Shown here in pieces: positions 31,651 through 44,600 of a stretch of 64,000 nt of DNA (its first letter is position 1; the number at the start of each line of letters is the position of its first letter). This stretch comes from Solanum dulcamara (lineage: Eukaryota; Streptophyta; Magnoliopsida; Solanales; Solanaceae). The notes under the pieces were generated by a model, which searched no databases, was not told the DNA's origin, and worked only from the letters and a program-made list of their open reading frames with translations. Where the stretch lies: positions 689,501 through 753,500 of the forward strand of contig NC_077240.1 in assembly GCF_947179165.1 (NCBI RefSeq), written 5' to 3'. A program made the translations under genes and the position numbers.

Positions 31651-31905
31651 GATTTGATAAGATACTAAAGTACTCTATACTAATATTCTATAATATTTTT
31701 TAATGTCCGTGAAGACATATTATCATGTTACATAATTAGGTGTTAAAAAAGATTACACTATAAATAATGAATACTTTTACAACCGCGCTTCAGATTTGAT
31801 AAGATACTAAAATACTCTATACTATTATTCTATAATATTTTTTTAATGTCCGTGAAAACATATTATCATGTTACATATTTAGGTGTTAGAAAAAGATTAC
31901 ACTAC
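31651..31905. repeat. Tandem duplication with 142-bp period
   Basis: The first copy starts gatttgataagatactaaa at 31651 and the second with the same word at 31793. About 113 bases match at more than 90 percent by eye; the end of the first unit (taaataatgaatactttt and on) is not repeated. A recent local duplication in non-coding DNA. Confidence 0.85.
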
Positions 31906-32620
31906 TTTTAAATTTACTAGTATATGTTTTTCAATTCTTAGCATTTGGTGAGTTTTCATATATCTGTTGGTGAAAAGTAAAGTTGTACATTTTAACACAT
32001 CTAATTGTAATAAAACAGGCAGTCTGCAATGATGAGTTGTTTGGTGAAAATTTTGTAATTGCAGTTGTATTTTTCTAATAAATAAATCTCTATTTTCTAT
32101 ATGCTATTTCTGTTTTATTATCCCTTTAATAGTGACCAATGAGTTGTTTTATGATTTTATGTAAAAAGAAGGAATACATTAGGAAGCAAATTGTAAAAAA
32201 TAAAATAAGATAGGGTACACATAAAAAATGTGTACAAATGCCAAAGGACTCAAAATCCTATTTGAGGGGGAAAAAAAAGGAGGAGGAAGGTAAAAAGAGG
32301 GGAAAAGTAATTTTAACCAGAAAATAAATATAAATTGGGAGACAAGTAAAAGGGAGGTGCAGTGTGTTCGTTTTCCTTGTCGCAGTTGCAAAATACAATC
32401 AGTAAGAACAAAAGCATATAGTAGCGGCGAGATCTTCCAATGGCCGTTTTCAATCCTCTTTGATTACGATTTCAAGTTAATTCAATACAGTCTCAATCAA
32501 TCAATTTGATTGCCATTGTCTTTGTCTGCATGTATATGTAGAATTTGACTCCCAGTAATTTTATTTATATATTTATATAAACAGTAGAAGAACCATCAAA
32601 TTCACTCTATTCTGAAAGCG
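31906..32620. other. Upstream region of the DCAF8-like gene
   Basis: Includes a GA-rich stretch (about 32255-32310 on the plus strand) and, from about 32360, a less AT-rich segment that probably contains the transcription start and leader. No TATA box was identified. The leader may contain an intron, because a T-rich stretch with an AG end lies at 32560-32585. Confidence 0.35.
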
Positions 32621-35600
32621 ATGATGAGGAAAATGACGAGAAGTAGCATCGATTGTGCAGTTGTTGATGTTTGGAAACGGGCAGTCGGTGAACTCTCTAC
32701 CAGAAACTTCGCTCACCGTCTCGGTGCCTCTGAGGTACTTTCTTCTCATCCCTAGTTCATTTGTATTTTTTTAAAAAATGTTTTGATGCCATTCTATGTA
32801 TTGTTATGTGGTGTTGTATGATAAAGTAAATTTTCTGATCGTCTCTGTCTTAGTTGTTTATTGTTACATGAGTTTATGATCATTGGAATATGTTACTTTG
32901 TCACACTTTTTTTTTCGGATGGAAATTCGTAAATTGTAATCCTAGTATTAAGCTGTATGATATGCCCTGATTTTCTCGTAGTTTCTTTTTCTTCAATTCC
33001 GATTATCATCTGTGTTTTTGGTGCTTCGTTTGTCCTGTTATTTTGTTGTCATTATTGTTCTTTCCTCTATAAGTTGTTTACTGCTCCCATTTCACATTAT
33101 TTCATTGTGGTTACTGCTCTCACTTGTGCATTCCCCTTTTCAAATTGCTTGGAAATGCTTTATTTTAAGTTGAGGGCCTATTAGAAACAACCTCTTTATC
33201 TCTATGAGGTAGGGATAAAGTATGTGTACACTCTACCTTCCTTTCCAGATGCAACTTGTGGGATTGGTAGGTTGTTATTATTTTTTTACCGATTGTTCAG
33301 ATGAGTTTTGGATCCATAAAAGATGTTAAGGTGAAACGTGTTTTCACCTATTATATTTATCACTATTATTGCTGTTAAAACAATAACATTGTATCATTAT
33401 AGTTGTTGCTGCTGCTGCTTTGCGTCAATTCATGCTTATATCTTTAGTTTTGCTGACCATATTGTTATTGTTGGGGGGAGGAAGCACCACAACTTAAGTT
33501 TGATATGATGAAAATAATGAAAATAAATTGGACACGAGAATTTTACGTGGATACTCCTCTAAATGATAGAAGGGAAAAACCACGGGGTAGAAGGATCTCA
33601 CTATAAAAATATGGAGTACACAGCTCTCAAATACAAGGAGAAAACAATAATTAACACTTCTCTCTTGTAAGAGGAACAACTACTAAAGAGGACACTCAAG
33701 ACTACAATATTTATCTTGGTGTATAACTCTCTTTGTATTCTTACTCTCTCTTTCTGGGATGGTTTAAATGAGGGCAGGAAGCCCTCTATTTATAGGAGGA
33801 TGAAAACGCGTAAACGGATTTTACGCGTTTCATCAAAACTCATAAACAGCTGTCTGCCAACTTTTTCCTCCATTCCCTTTTCCTTTTTGGCTGCCATTTC
33901 TTGCTTTTACTTTTCAAAAAGGACGGTGCATGTAGCACCTCCTTTTTGACTTCCTTTCATTCTCCCACTTGAAGATTTAATTGAGAATCAATTAAGTCTT
34001 CACACCATCCTTTCTACCCAATTACTGCAATGTTACGTTTCTGCTAGGCCAATAGAAGATCGACACCATATGAATTTGTTACTGTTGATCGGCTTCGTAA
34101 ACATATCTGCCAGGTTGTCATTAGTGTGAATTTTCTGAATATCCACACTGCCTTCTTCCACCTTCTCACGAACAAAATGATACTGAACTCGTATGTGCTT
34201 TGTCCTTGAATGAAATGCCGGATTCTTTGCAAGATGCAAAGCGCTCTGACTGTCACAAAACAAAGCAATCTTCTCTTGTTTGTGCCCGAGCTCCTCCAAT
34301 AACATCTGCATCCATATTGCCTCTTTGCTAGCTTGTGTAGCTGCTACATATTCTGCTTCCGTCGTAGATGTAGCCACGATAGACTGCAGTTTTGAAACCC
34401 AGCTTACAGCTCCTCCAGCAAGAGTAAACACATAACCTGTGGTGGACTTGCTTTTATCAAGATCACCTGCATAATCTGAATCAACATAACCTTTAACAGT
34501 AAAGTCTGATCCTCCATAACACATTGTAACATCTGAGGTACCCTTGATGTATCTTAGGATCCTCTTAACAGTATTCCAATGCTCTCTATCAGGATTAGCC
34601 ATGTATCGACTAACCACTCCCACTGCTTGTGCAATGTCAGGTCTTGTACATACCATGGCAAACATTAAACTTCCCACTGCTGATGCATACGGTACTCGAG
34701 ACATCTCCATCCTCTCTGCTTCATTGCTAGGACTCATACTTGAGGATAACTTGAAATTAATAGGAAGTGGGGTAGAAATTGACTTACAGTCTTGCATCTT
34801 GAAGTGTCTCAAGATTTTCTTTAAGTAGTTCTTTTGAGAAAGCCAAATCTTCCTATTATTTCTGTCTCGGTGAATTTGCATCCCTAGAATCTTGTTTGCT
34901 GGTCCCAAGTCCTTCATTTCAAACTCCCTAGCCAACTGTGCCTTTAAATTTGTGAGACGATCTTTGTTGGGGCCTGCTACCAACATATCGTCAACATACA
35001 ACAGCAAAATAACAAAATCTTCATCACCAAATCTCTTGTAATAAACACAAGGATCTGAACTATGTCTGTTGTATCCAAGACTTATAATGAAGGAATCAAA
35101 TCTCTTATACCAACATCTCGGCGCCTGTTTGAGACCGTATAGAGATTTGTTCAACCTGCAAACCAAGTTCTCTTTTCCATGTTCTTCAAAACCTTCTGGT
35201 TGGAGCATATAAATTTCTTCTTCAAGCTCTCCATGAAGAAATGCAGTTTTGACATCTAACTGCTCCAAGTACAAGTCAAATGTAGCACACATCGCCAGGA
35301 CCACTCGAATTGTTGTGAGTCGAACCACTGGACAAAATATCTCATTAAAGTCGATACCTTCTTTCTGAGCGAATCCTTTCACCACCAATCTTGCACGATA
35401 CCTCTCCACTTGGTCATTACCATTGCGTTTGATCTTGTAGACCCATTTGTTTCCAATGGCCTTCCTTCCTTGTGGTAATTGAACAAGATCCCATGTTTTA
35501 TTTTTATGAAGAGCTTCAATTTCTTCTTGCATTGCTGCCACCCACAGAGATGATTCTTGGCCTTTCATAGCCTCGTGAAAAGTTGAAGGCTCTCCATCTT

Positions 35601-38600
35601 CTGTTAGTAGACAGTATGCAATATTACTCTCCATAGAATAATCTGAGTGCCAAGCTGGTTCTCTTCTCTCCCTAGTTGACCGTCGAACTCCTGGAGTTTC
35701 GATCTCAGCTTGCTCTTGTTCTTCTTGCTCTGGTGCTGCTTCAGAAGAAACTGGAACTTCTTCTATTTCTTCAACTTCAACTGTAGTAGTCTCTGATTTT
35801 TCTTTTGAAGTGCCACCTTCTTTTGCTTGTATCTTGTTTTCAACAAATACAACATCCCTGCTGATTACCACCTTGCGGGCTGCGGGATCCCACAAGCGAT
35901 ACCCCTTGACTCCATCAGCATACCCTAAAAAAATGCATTCCCTGGATTTTGGATCCAACTTTGATTTTTCTTGGGTGTTGTACATAACATAAGCAGGACT
36001 TCCGAATATATGTAAGCGAGAATAATCAGCTGGTTTTCCTGTCCACATCTCCATTGGCGTTTTCAGATCAATTGCGGTTGATGGTGACCGATTGATCACA
36101 TAACAGGCGGTTTTGACTGCTTCTGCCCAGAATGGTTTTTCCAACCCTGCAGTTGCCAACATAGCTCTTGTCCGTTCCAACAAGGTTCTGTTCATCCGCT
36201 CTGCTACTCCATTTTGTTGTGGAGTATATGCCACCGTGAACTGCCGTTTAATACCTTCTTGTTTACAGAAGTTATTAAATTCATCACCAGTGTATTCTCC
36301 TCCATTATCTGTCCTCAAACACTTGATCTTTTTCTCAGATTCAAGTTCCACCCGCGCTTTGAATTCTTTGAAAACTGAAAAAACATCTGCCTTCCTCTTG
36401 ATTGGATACACCCAACTTCTCCTGGAGTAATTGTCAATAAATGACACGAAATATTTCGCTCCTCCTAGAGACTCCACCGGTGCTTGCCAGACATCAGAGT
36501 GAACCAGATCTAGTATTTCCTTGCTTTTAGCAGAGGAACTGCTAAACTTCAGTCTATTTTGCTTACTGGTAACACAATGCTCACAAAAGGGTAGTGAAAC
36601 CTTTTTGAGCCCTGGAAGAAGTTTTTGCTCAGCAAGAATCTTCAAACCTCGTTCCGACATATGGCCAAGTTTACGATGCCACATCATCGTTGATTCTTCA
36701 AATGAACTTGCTGACGCGGTTGATGCTTCTCCTTCTTGGTGTGTTTCACCTTTAAGCACATATAGATTTGCCGCAAGTTTTTCCGCTTTCATTACTACAA
36801 GCGCTCCTTTGGATATTCTCATGACTCCACCATGAGTCTTATATGAACATCCATTTTTATCTAGTTGTCCTAAAGACAATAGATTCTTCTTCAAGTCTTT
36901 TACATGTCGTACCTCCTGGATGGTGCGAACCGTGCCATCATACATCTTTATTTTGATGGACCCAATACCAATAACATCCAAAGCATGATCGTTTCCCATG
37001 AACACAGACCCTCCTGAGATAGGATTATATTGATGGAACCATTCTCTCCTGGAAGTCATGTGCCATGTTGCTCCTGTGTCCATGATCCAGACATCAGCGA
37101 AACGTTTTCTGCCTTCATTATTTGATATTGCCTCACTACATAAAATATCGCCATCATCCGAGGTACATGCAACATTCCCTTGAGCATTTGATGACTCAGG
37201 GTTTTCACTCTTCTTCTTGAACCGACAATCTTTCTTGAAGTGCCCTTTCTTGCCACAGTTGTAGCACTTGATATTCTTCTTACTTCTTGATTGAGATCTG
37301 CCATGATTGTGACTCCCACTGGGGCCACGTTCCGTTGGTCTTCCTCTCACCATCATCAAAGCTTCAGCTTGCTGCGAATTTGCTTGTCTGTCTTCCTTAT
37401 TTTTGCGCCGATTTTCTTCTTCCAAGACAGCGGCTGCAATTTCATCGAAAACTAGACTGTCAGTATTGTTCGTCAGGTTGATGATGAGTATCATACGAGT
37501 CAGGCAGACTTTGAAGTAGAAGCTCCGCACGTTCAGTCCACTCTATTTTGCAATCCATTGTTGTAAGTTGCGAAAACAGAGTATTCAAAGTATTGATATG
37601 TTCAGTAACTGACATGGACTCTGCCATTCGAAGAGTATACAATCTTTTTTTTAAGAAGATTTTATTATGTAAAGACTTGGCCTCATACAACCCCGTAAGA
37701 GTATCCCATATTTCCTTCGCCGTCCGCTTTTCCACTACACTAGACAATACTTGATCAGCTAGTGCCAAGTGTAGATCAGCAACTGCGTTGCTGTCTATGT
37801 CATTCCACTTGCTGTCATCAACAAAGTCTGTGGGCCTGCCTTCAATTGCAGCTAAGCAATTGTCTTTTCTCAGTATTGCTTTTATTTTCATTTTCCACAA
37901 TGAGAAATTAGTCTCATTGAATTTCTCAACGTCAAACTTTGTTGTACTTGACATTGTTATTTGCTTCACACCCTTCTAGATCGTTTCTGAATATTTTTGC
38001 GAACAATCGTGACAAACTGTACCGTCACCGAAATTTACTATTCACGTGAATAGTACTATTCACCAAATTTTACTATTCACGAAAAGTTACTATTCACAGA
38101 TAGTATCTTCGCATAAAATAGACAGAATAACCGAGGGCTCTGATACCACTGTTGGGGGGAGGAAGCACCACAACTTAAGTTTGATATGATGAAAATAATG
38201 AAAATAAATTGGACACGAGAATTTTACGTGGATACTCCTCTAAATGATAGAAGGGAAAAACCACGGGGTAGAAGGATCTCACTATAAAAATATGGAGTAC
38301 ACAGCTCTCAAATACAAGGAGAAAACAATAATTAACACTTCTCTCTTGTAAGAGGAACAACTACTAAAGAGGACACTCAAGACTACAATATTTATCTTGG
38401 TGTATAACTCTCTTTGTATTCTTACTCTCTCTTTCTGGGATGGTTTAAATGAGGGCAGGAAGCCCTCTATTTATAGGAGGATGAAAACGCGTAAACGGAT
38501 TTTACGCGTTTCATCAAAACTCATAAACAGTTGTCTGCCAACTTTTTCCTCCATTCCCTTTTCCTTTTTGGCTGCCATTTCTTGCTTTTACTTTTCAAAA

Positions 38601-41600
38601 AGGACGGTGCATGTAGCACCTCCTTTTTGACTTCCTTTCAGTTATTAGGGATATAGAGTACGTAGCATTTGTTATTTCACAGAGTGGAGCTTAGGACAAA
38701 GGAAGAGTAGGTTGTTTTGCATTCTCTCAGCTCTTACCTTATTTCCTTTTTTAGTTTGGTGTCCTTGAGAAAATTTGAAATATCCATTTCATCAGGAAAT
38801 AGAAAGAAAGATTGTTAAGTGCACTCCCCTTCTCCATTTGTGTCCTTAGTTATTCTGAGTATGACCTCAGCTGAAGAGCTTATTTTCATTTCTATAAAGA
38901 TTCTTTTAGCTGTATTCTATTTATGTTCCAAGTGGCGTCTCAGAACCTGGAGTGTGTTAACTGTTATACCAGGATCTTGTGCTCCGTCTTGATGTATTCC
39001 GGAAGCTGGAGAAGCACAGGGGCTGTGTGAATACGGTTAGCTTCAATGCTGATGGTGATATAGTCATATCAGGTTCTGATGACCGAAGGATCATACTCTG
39101 GGACTGGGAAACTGGGAAAATTGTGCTTTCATTCCATTCAGGTCATCATAATAATGTCTTTCAAGCAAAAATCATGCCATATACTGATGATCGAAGCATT
39201 GTTACCTGTGCTGCCGATGGACAGGTAGCTACTTTTGTTGGTTTCTTTCTTCATGATGTTTCATGTAGGTCATCGTTTTCCTATATGGTATGCTATCTTC
39301 GCCTGACATTTAATTATTTTTTCCTTGATCTTCCTGAAAGGACGGAACTTATTTCCTTCTGAGGGGTTGCCGATGTACTTTGAAACTACAAAAGGATTAT
39401 CGTTCACTTCTGCTACTACATCCAGTGAGAAAAAAGAAATTGTTACTTTACACTTTTAAATGATAACAATCATGCAGGTGAGACAAGCACAGATTCTAGA
39501 ACATGGGAAGGTGGAAACAAAGTTGCTGGCCAAACATCAAGGACGAGCTCACAAATTGGCAATTGAACCTGCAAGCCCCCATATTGTTTACACTTGTGGA
39601 GAAGATGGATTAGTTCAACATGTGAGTTACGTGTAGTTCTATAGTCGTTACCTTCCTAACATGTTGTGGCAGGTTTTATTTTTTGAAATATAATACAAAC
39701 TGTTACCTTCTCAAAAAAAAAAAATAGTTGTTCCCTTCCTCACTGTTTTCTTTCAAAATTTTCTCTTTTTTTTTTTTTTTTGGGGGGGGGGGGGGGGTTA
39801 GGAAGACTTGGATAGTGTGGCGCAGGGAGAATGTATGAAGAAAAACAGTTAGTAGTTAGTACAGTTCTTATGGATTAAGCTCTCTTGAAAACTCACATTT
39901 TGTGAAAATAATTTGCATTCATGTGTGCACATGGTAAAAATAGAGCACAAAAATTAAATAATTTGATTTTTTACTCAGAATCGTTTAAATAGAGCACAAA
40001 AAGACACCAGGTGCCTTCTTCCCATCTGTCCAAATTTTGGTGGGTAGAGTTATCTGTTACTTGTGTTTGGCGGGGGTACTTGTGCTGGTGAGATATAGTA
40101 GGTATCTCGTGGAATTAGTGAAGTACGCAAGCTAGCCTGGACACCAGTGGTTATATGAAAAAGCATAGTTATAAATCAAACTCTTAAGGAATAATATGCT
40201 GCAGGAAAATAATGATACAATGTCCTTTATAATGTTGTAAATGATTGCTCAAAACATAATGGTTTTACGGTAATAAAGAGTTAATACAGAAAAACTAGAA
40301 TACTGAAATACCAATAGATTGAGACTTTGACAAGTAGGTATGGATGTGGTTGAAGTTTCCCACAGATTCTTTTCGTCAGAGCGTTATATGGCTAACGATT
40401 TGATTCAATGTGTTCTTACAGATAGACTTGAGAACAGACACTGCTACAGAGCTTTTTACTTGCCAACCCTTGCGGGTGAGGAGATATATGTCTGTACTTC
40501 ATCTAAATGCAATTACGATAGATCCAAGAAAACCCTATTTGTTTGCTGTTGCTGGATCAGATGAATTTGCTAGAATTTTCGACATTCGCAAATATAAGTG
40601 GGATGGATCCACTGATTTTGGCCAGCCGGCTGACTACTTCTGTCCCCCACATCTAGTTGGTGATGAGAATGTGGGGATAACAGGCTTGGCTTTCTCTGAC
40701 CAGAGTGAGCTTCTTGTTTCATATAATGAAGAAAATATTTATCTTTTCACAAAGGACATGGGGCTGGGACCTGATCCATCCCCTACTTCGCCATTGTACA
40801 ATGAAAGTGATGAGAGTGAAATGGGCCAAGATCACGAATCTGATGCGTCTGCAGTTGACATGAAGTCTGGAGCAAACATTGGTCCACAAGTCTACAAGGG
40901 GCACAGAAACTCTGAAACAGTGAAGGGTGTGAACTTTTTTGGGCCCAAGTGTGAATATGTTGTGAGTGGATCAGATTGTGGTAGAATTTTCATATGGAAG
41001 AAAAGGGGTGGGGATCTTGTTCGTGTTATGGAAGCAGATAAGCATGTAGTGAACTGCATTGAGTCCCATCCTCATACCGCGGTGCTTGCCAGCAGTGGAA
41101 TTGAGAATGACATAAAAATATGGACTCCAAAAGCCACTGAAAGAGCTAATTTACCTACAAATATTCAAAAGGTATGTGATATCAAAATAAAAATTCAATT
41201 TTGAAGCAATTGAGTTTCTTTATTGTAGGTTCTTTAGCTTGTTTGTCTTAACCATTTTGTTGGAAATAATACACAAGTCACTTCTATTGATGGACGATGG
41301 GAGGGAAATGTTTTATTTGTTCTCAATATCTCAAGATTTTATCATTGGGTCATTATAAACTTGGTTCACCTTTTTCAGGCATTACCCAAAATTGTAGGAG
41401 TAAATAAGTTATACATTACAAGTTCTCCTTGATTTCAGGTGCCAACATACCCTGATCACTTAATGCTAAGCTAGTAATTGGACAACATTTAGTCGGATTG
41501 CTACTTATTTGAAATATTACCATACGACAAATGGTCAATAATTATGTATTCAAACTTCGTACCTAATAGATATCAAAACACGAAATTAGTGGAAATATCA

Positions 41601-44600
41601 TCTCTTGAAATTTGAATGGTTCTTTTTTCAATTGCATCCCTTATTAAACCTCACTTAGGCCTCATTTGTTTTCACTAAAATTAATATGTCTGAATCTGAA
41701 TGCACATCTGAATATTAAGATAATGCATTAAGATCGGAATATTTAATAATTAAGACTGTTTGTTTTCTCAACATCTGAATATATAAAATTTATCTTTGTT
41801 TAAAAAATAATAAATATAAAATTCAAATAAAATACTAAATTAATTTAATATTGTATCAATTAAATATTTTAAATTTTGTACATGGCAATTGGTGCCGATG
41901 ATGACTAACGATGGTGATTGTGTGTGTCGATTGATATGGTGGTTGTAGGTAGTATTTTATGGTATAGTGGTTATTAACCGTGGTTATTGGTGGTGGCGGT
42001 TGATAATTAGCAGTGGAATGATACTGATACCTAACGGTGGTGGTGAATGATGATGATGGTTAATGATATATAATGTTGACTAATGGTGGTAATTATCGGT
42101 TTTGCTTAGTTGGATGTAATAATGGTTGGTGGTGATGATTGCAGATGATGGCTAATGGTGATGGCGATCGATTTTGGTGATTGCCGGCAGTAGTGGTTGT
42201 GGTTGGGCTGAGGATACTAGTTGTGGATGGTAATTGGTGGTGATTAATAGTGGTGGTAGTTGTGATTAAAATGGTGGTTGTGGTTGGTTGGTGTTAGTAG
42301 ATGGAGCAACGGCGAACTGTTATCTTCGTACAAATTCTTAAATAGACATCTTAATAATATTAAGCCTTTGTAGATCTTAATCATTCAGATCTATTTGAAT
42401 CCATTAATTAGTTGTAAAATAAGAAAAACAAACGTACCTAATGATTAAGATCTGAATAATTAAGACTCAGACTTTGACAACAAACAGACTTAATGACTCA
42501 GATCTGAATGATTGAGATTAAGACCTTCATTAAGTGCATTGAACCTAAGTTATAAGAGAATTGGATTTTTACTCAAAAACTTGACTATAAAGATGTTAAA
42601 GCATTGAACTAAGACACTTATAGTTGTAAACTTATTTCCAGCTCATTCTGATCATTCTAATAAGAGATGAATGTAAGGCTGTTTTCAACCCTGAATGATG
42701 TCCTTGTTCATTGTTATTGTTTTTACAGAAAAGGATCAAAACTACCCTCGAACTATTCGAAATAGACCACATATATCCTTCATTTATTTTTGGTCTCAAA
42801 TATACCCTCGCCGTTACCAAAGGAGACCACTAATACCCCTTCACTTAAGGGTTGGTCATTTCAGCTGATATGACAGTGCCACATGGAAAATATAACCACA
42901 TGGATGGCCACGTCAGTCTCTCTCCCTCTTCCTCTTTAGTTCGGGAGTATATTGTGACCTTTTTTTTTTATAGTTTTTAATTTTTTTTTGAATTTTCTAC
43001 ACCACCACATATCCCCCTCCCTCCACAACCCCACCCACTAATTTATTTATTTTTTGTAGTTATTGATTATTACTTTTTTGAATTTTCTACACCTACGGAA
43101 AAAAAATTAAAAATTAGAAAGAAAAAAAAAAGGTCAAAAATTGTAATTTTGACCCAAAAAAGTTCAAATGTTATTGTATCTATCATCCAGAAAGCCACAA
43201 AGATATAGTGCATGGATAAGGTTTCACTGTTCCACTTATTACAGATGATCGGATGTTATTTGTAGAGAATCATGTTTCTATGTAGATTCACCACTTTTTG
43301 CATACCTCTTTTATTCTGGGAATTTTCCTGCAACATTACTAGAATTTATCACCTTATCATGAAAAGAAAGCCACAAAAGTAAATGAGGTTTCCCTTACCG
43401 GAAAAAAGAATAAGATATATGCGGTTTCGCTGAAGTATCTTACTGCGAAATGATCTTGTCTTGCCCGGGGAAAAAAGAAGAAAAGAAACTAAGTAAAGGT
43501 ACTTGGAAAGTATCTAAGAAAGGTGAAGCAGGATCAACTGAATCTGGAACCAGAAATTTTAAAAAGATTTTGGGTAGTTCAGCGGAGCTGGGAAAGATTG
43601 TTTTAGTTATTTATTTTATTTTATCAGCTAATTTGTCCTTCAACTTTCTGGAGTGTAGTCCTGATCCATATGTGTGCATTGTTCCATCATTATCTTTATG
43701 TCAGCACTCTTATATTGACATTGTGTATGTCAGAGAAAAAATTTAGAACAAGTATTTTTGTTAATACCTTAATCTGTCCCACTATAGAGTCAAATATCCC
43801 AAAAGAGGCCCATCTTGAACTGACACAGTTGTTTGTTATCCATTGTGGTCCTGATCCCATTCTTGGGCGTGTTAAAGTTCATGCATGTGCTAAGGATATT
43901 ATCCAAGAAAATGATATTAGATCGTAAATCTGTGCTATTGATCTTATGGAAGCATAAGTAGCTCTATTTAACTGCTAATATTTCTATTAATTAAGGGTTC
44001 AACACCTCGTCAATTTCATTTGTTCGATTTTGGCGGTGATGAAGATAATCGCATCTACTTCTTTGGCGACGGAAGTGACGATGATTATGGTGGTAGTAGT
44101 GACAATGAGGATGAAGATGATAGTGATATGGATGAAGATGAAGATGATTTCTCCGATGGTATGGATGATGATGATGATGACGACGACGACGACGACAACG
44201 ACGATGACGATGACGATGACGATGATGGTTTTGAGGATTTAGATATCCACGAAGATGGAAATGGTGATGAGTTCTTTGACACCGTAGGGGACCCTGATTT
44301 TGATGATTCCTCGGATAATGACCAAGATGCTCCTAGCGATTCATGCTGTGACGATGATGACTCCAATGAAAATGACATTGATGAATGATGATGTTGCAAC
44401 AGTAACATGGATTATGCTACTTCTCGTGAAGATAATATAATGCCTCTTACATGTGCTGATGATTTTGCACTTTCTGTTTCCAGCAGAGACCTAAAGCAAG
44501 GGGCTGGATGCATCACATGGCTTCTCCAGAGGACCTAATGTTGCAATTACTTTCCCAGCAAAGGCAAAGAACAAACCTGGAGAGCATTGAAGAGAATTCA

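Larger units (their letters stand above)
33469..38640 (-). mobile_element. Complete Ty1/copia LTR retrotransposon in DCAF8 intron 1, antisense
   Basis: The 5172-bp element has two 491-bp LTRs (TGTTGGGG..TTTCA), a tRNA-Met primer-binding site, a polypurine tract and a gag-pol coding region of Tnt1-like type on the minus strand. LTR copies differ at one site seen by eye (C at about 33850, T at about 38530), and the 5-bp duplication is perfect, so the insertion is very recent. gag-pol is open except for one frameshift near 37480-37495. It lies in intron 1 in opposite orientation to the gene and does not touch a splice site. Confidence 0.92.

Noticed and set aside
33716..33949. 77-codon frame found in both copia LTRs
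   Set aside because: It lies in the LTR on the strand opposite to the element and is present twice only because the LTRs are identical.
43450..43746. 98-codon frame with KKEEKKLSKGTWKVSKKGEAG start in DCAF8 intron 4
   Set aside because: No family recognised, hydrophobic random end, no splice support; not called as a gene.
44085..44408. 107-codon serine-rich minus-strand frame
   Set aside because: Shadow of the GAT/GAC repeats of the acidic plus-strand frame.
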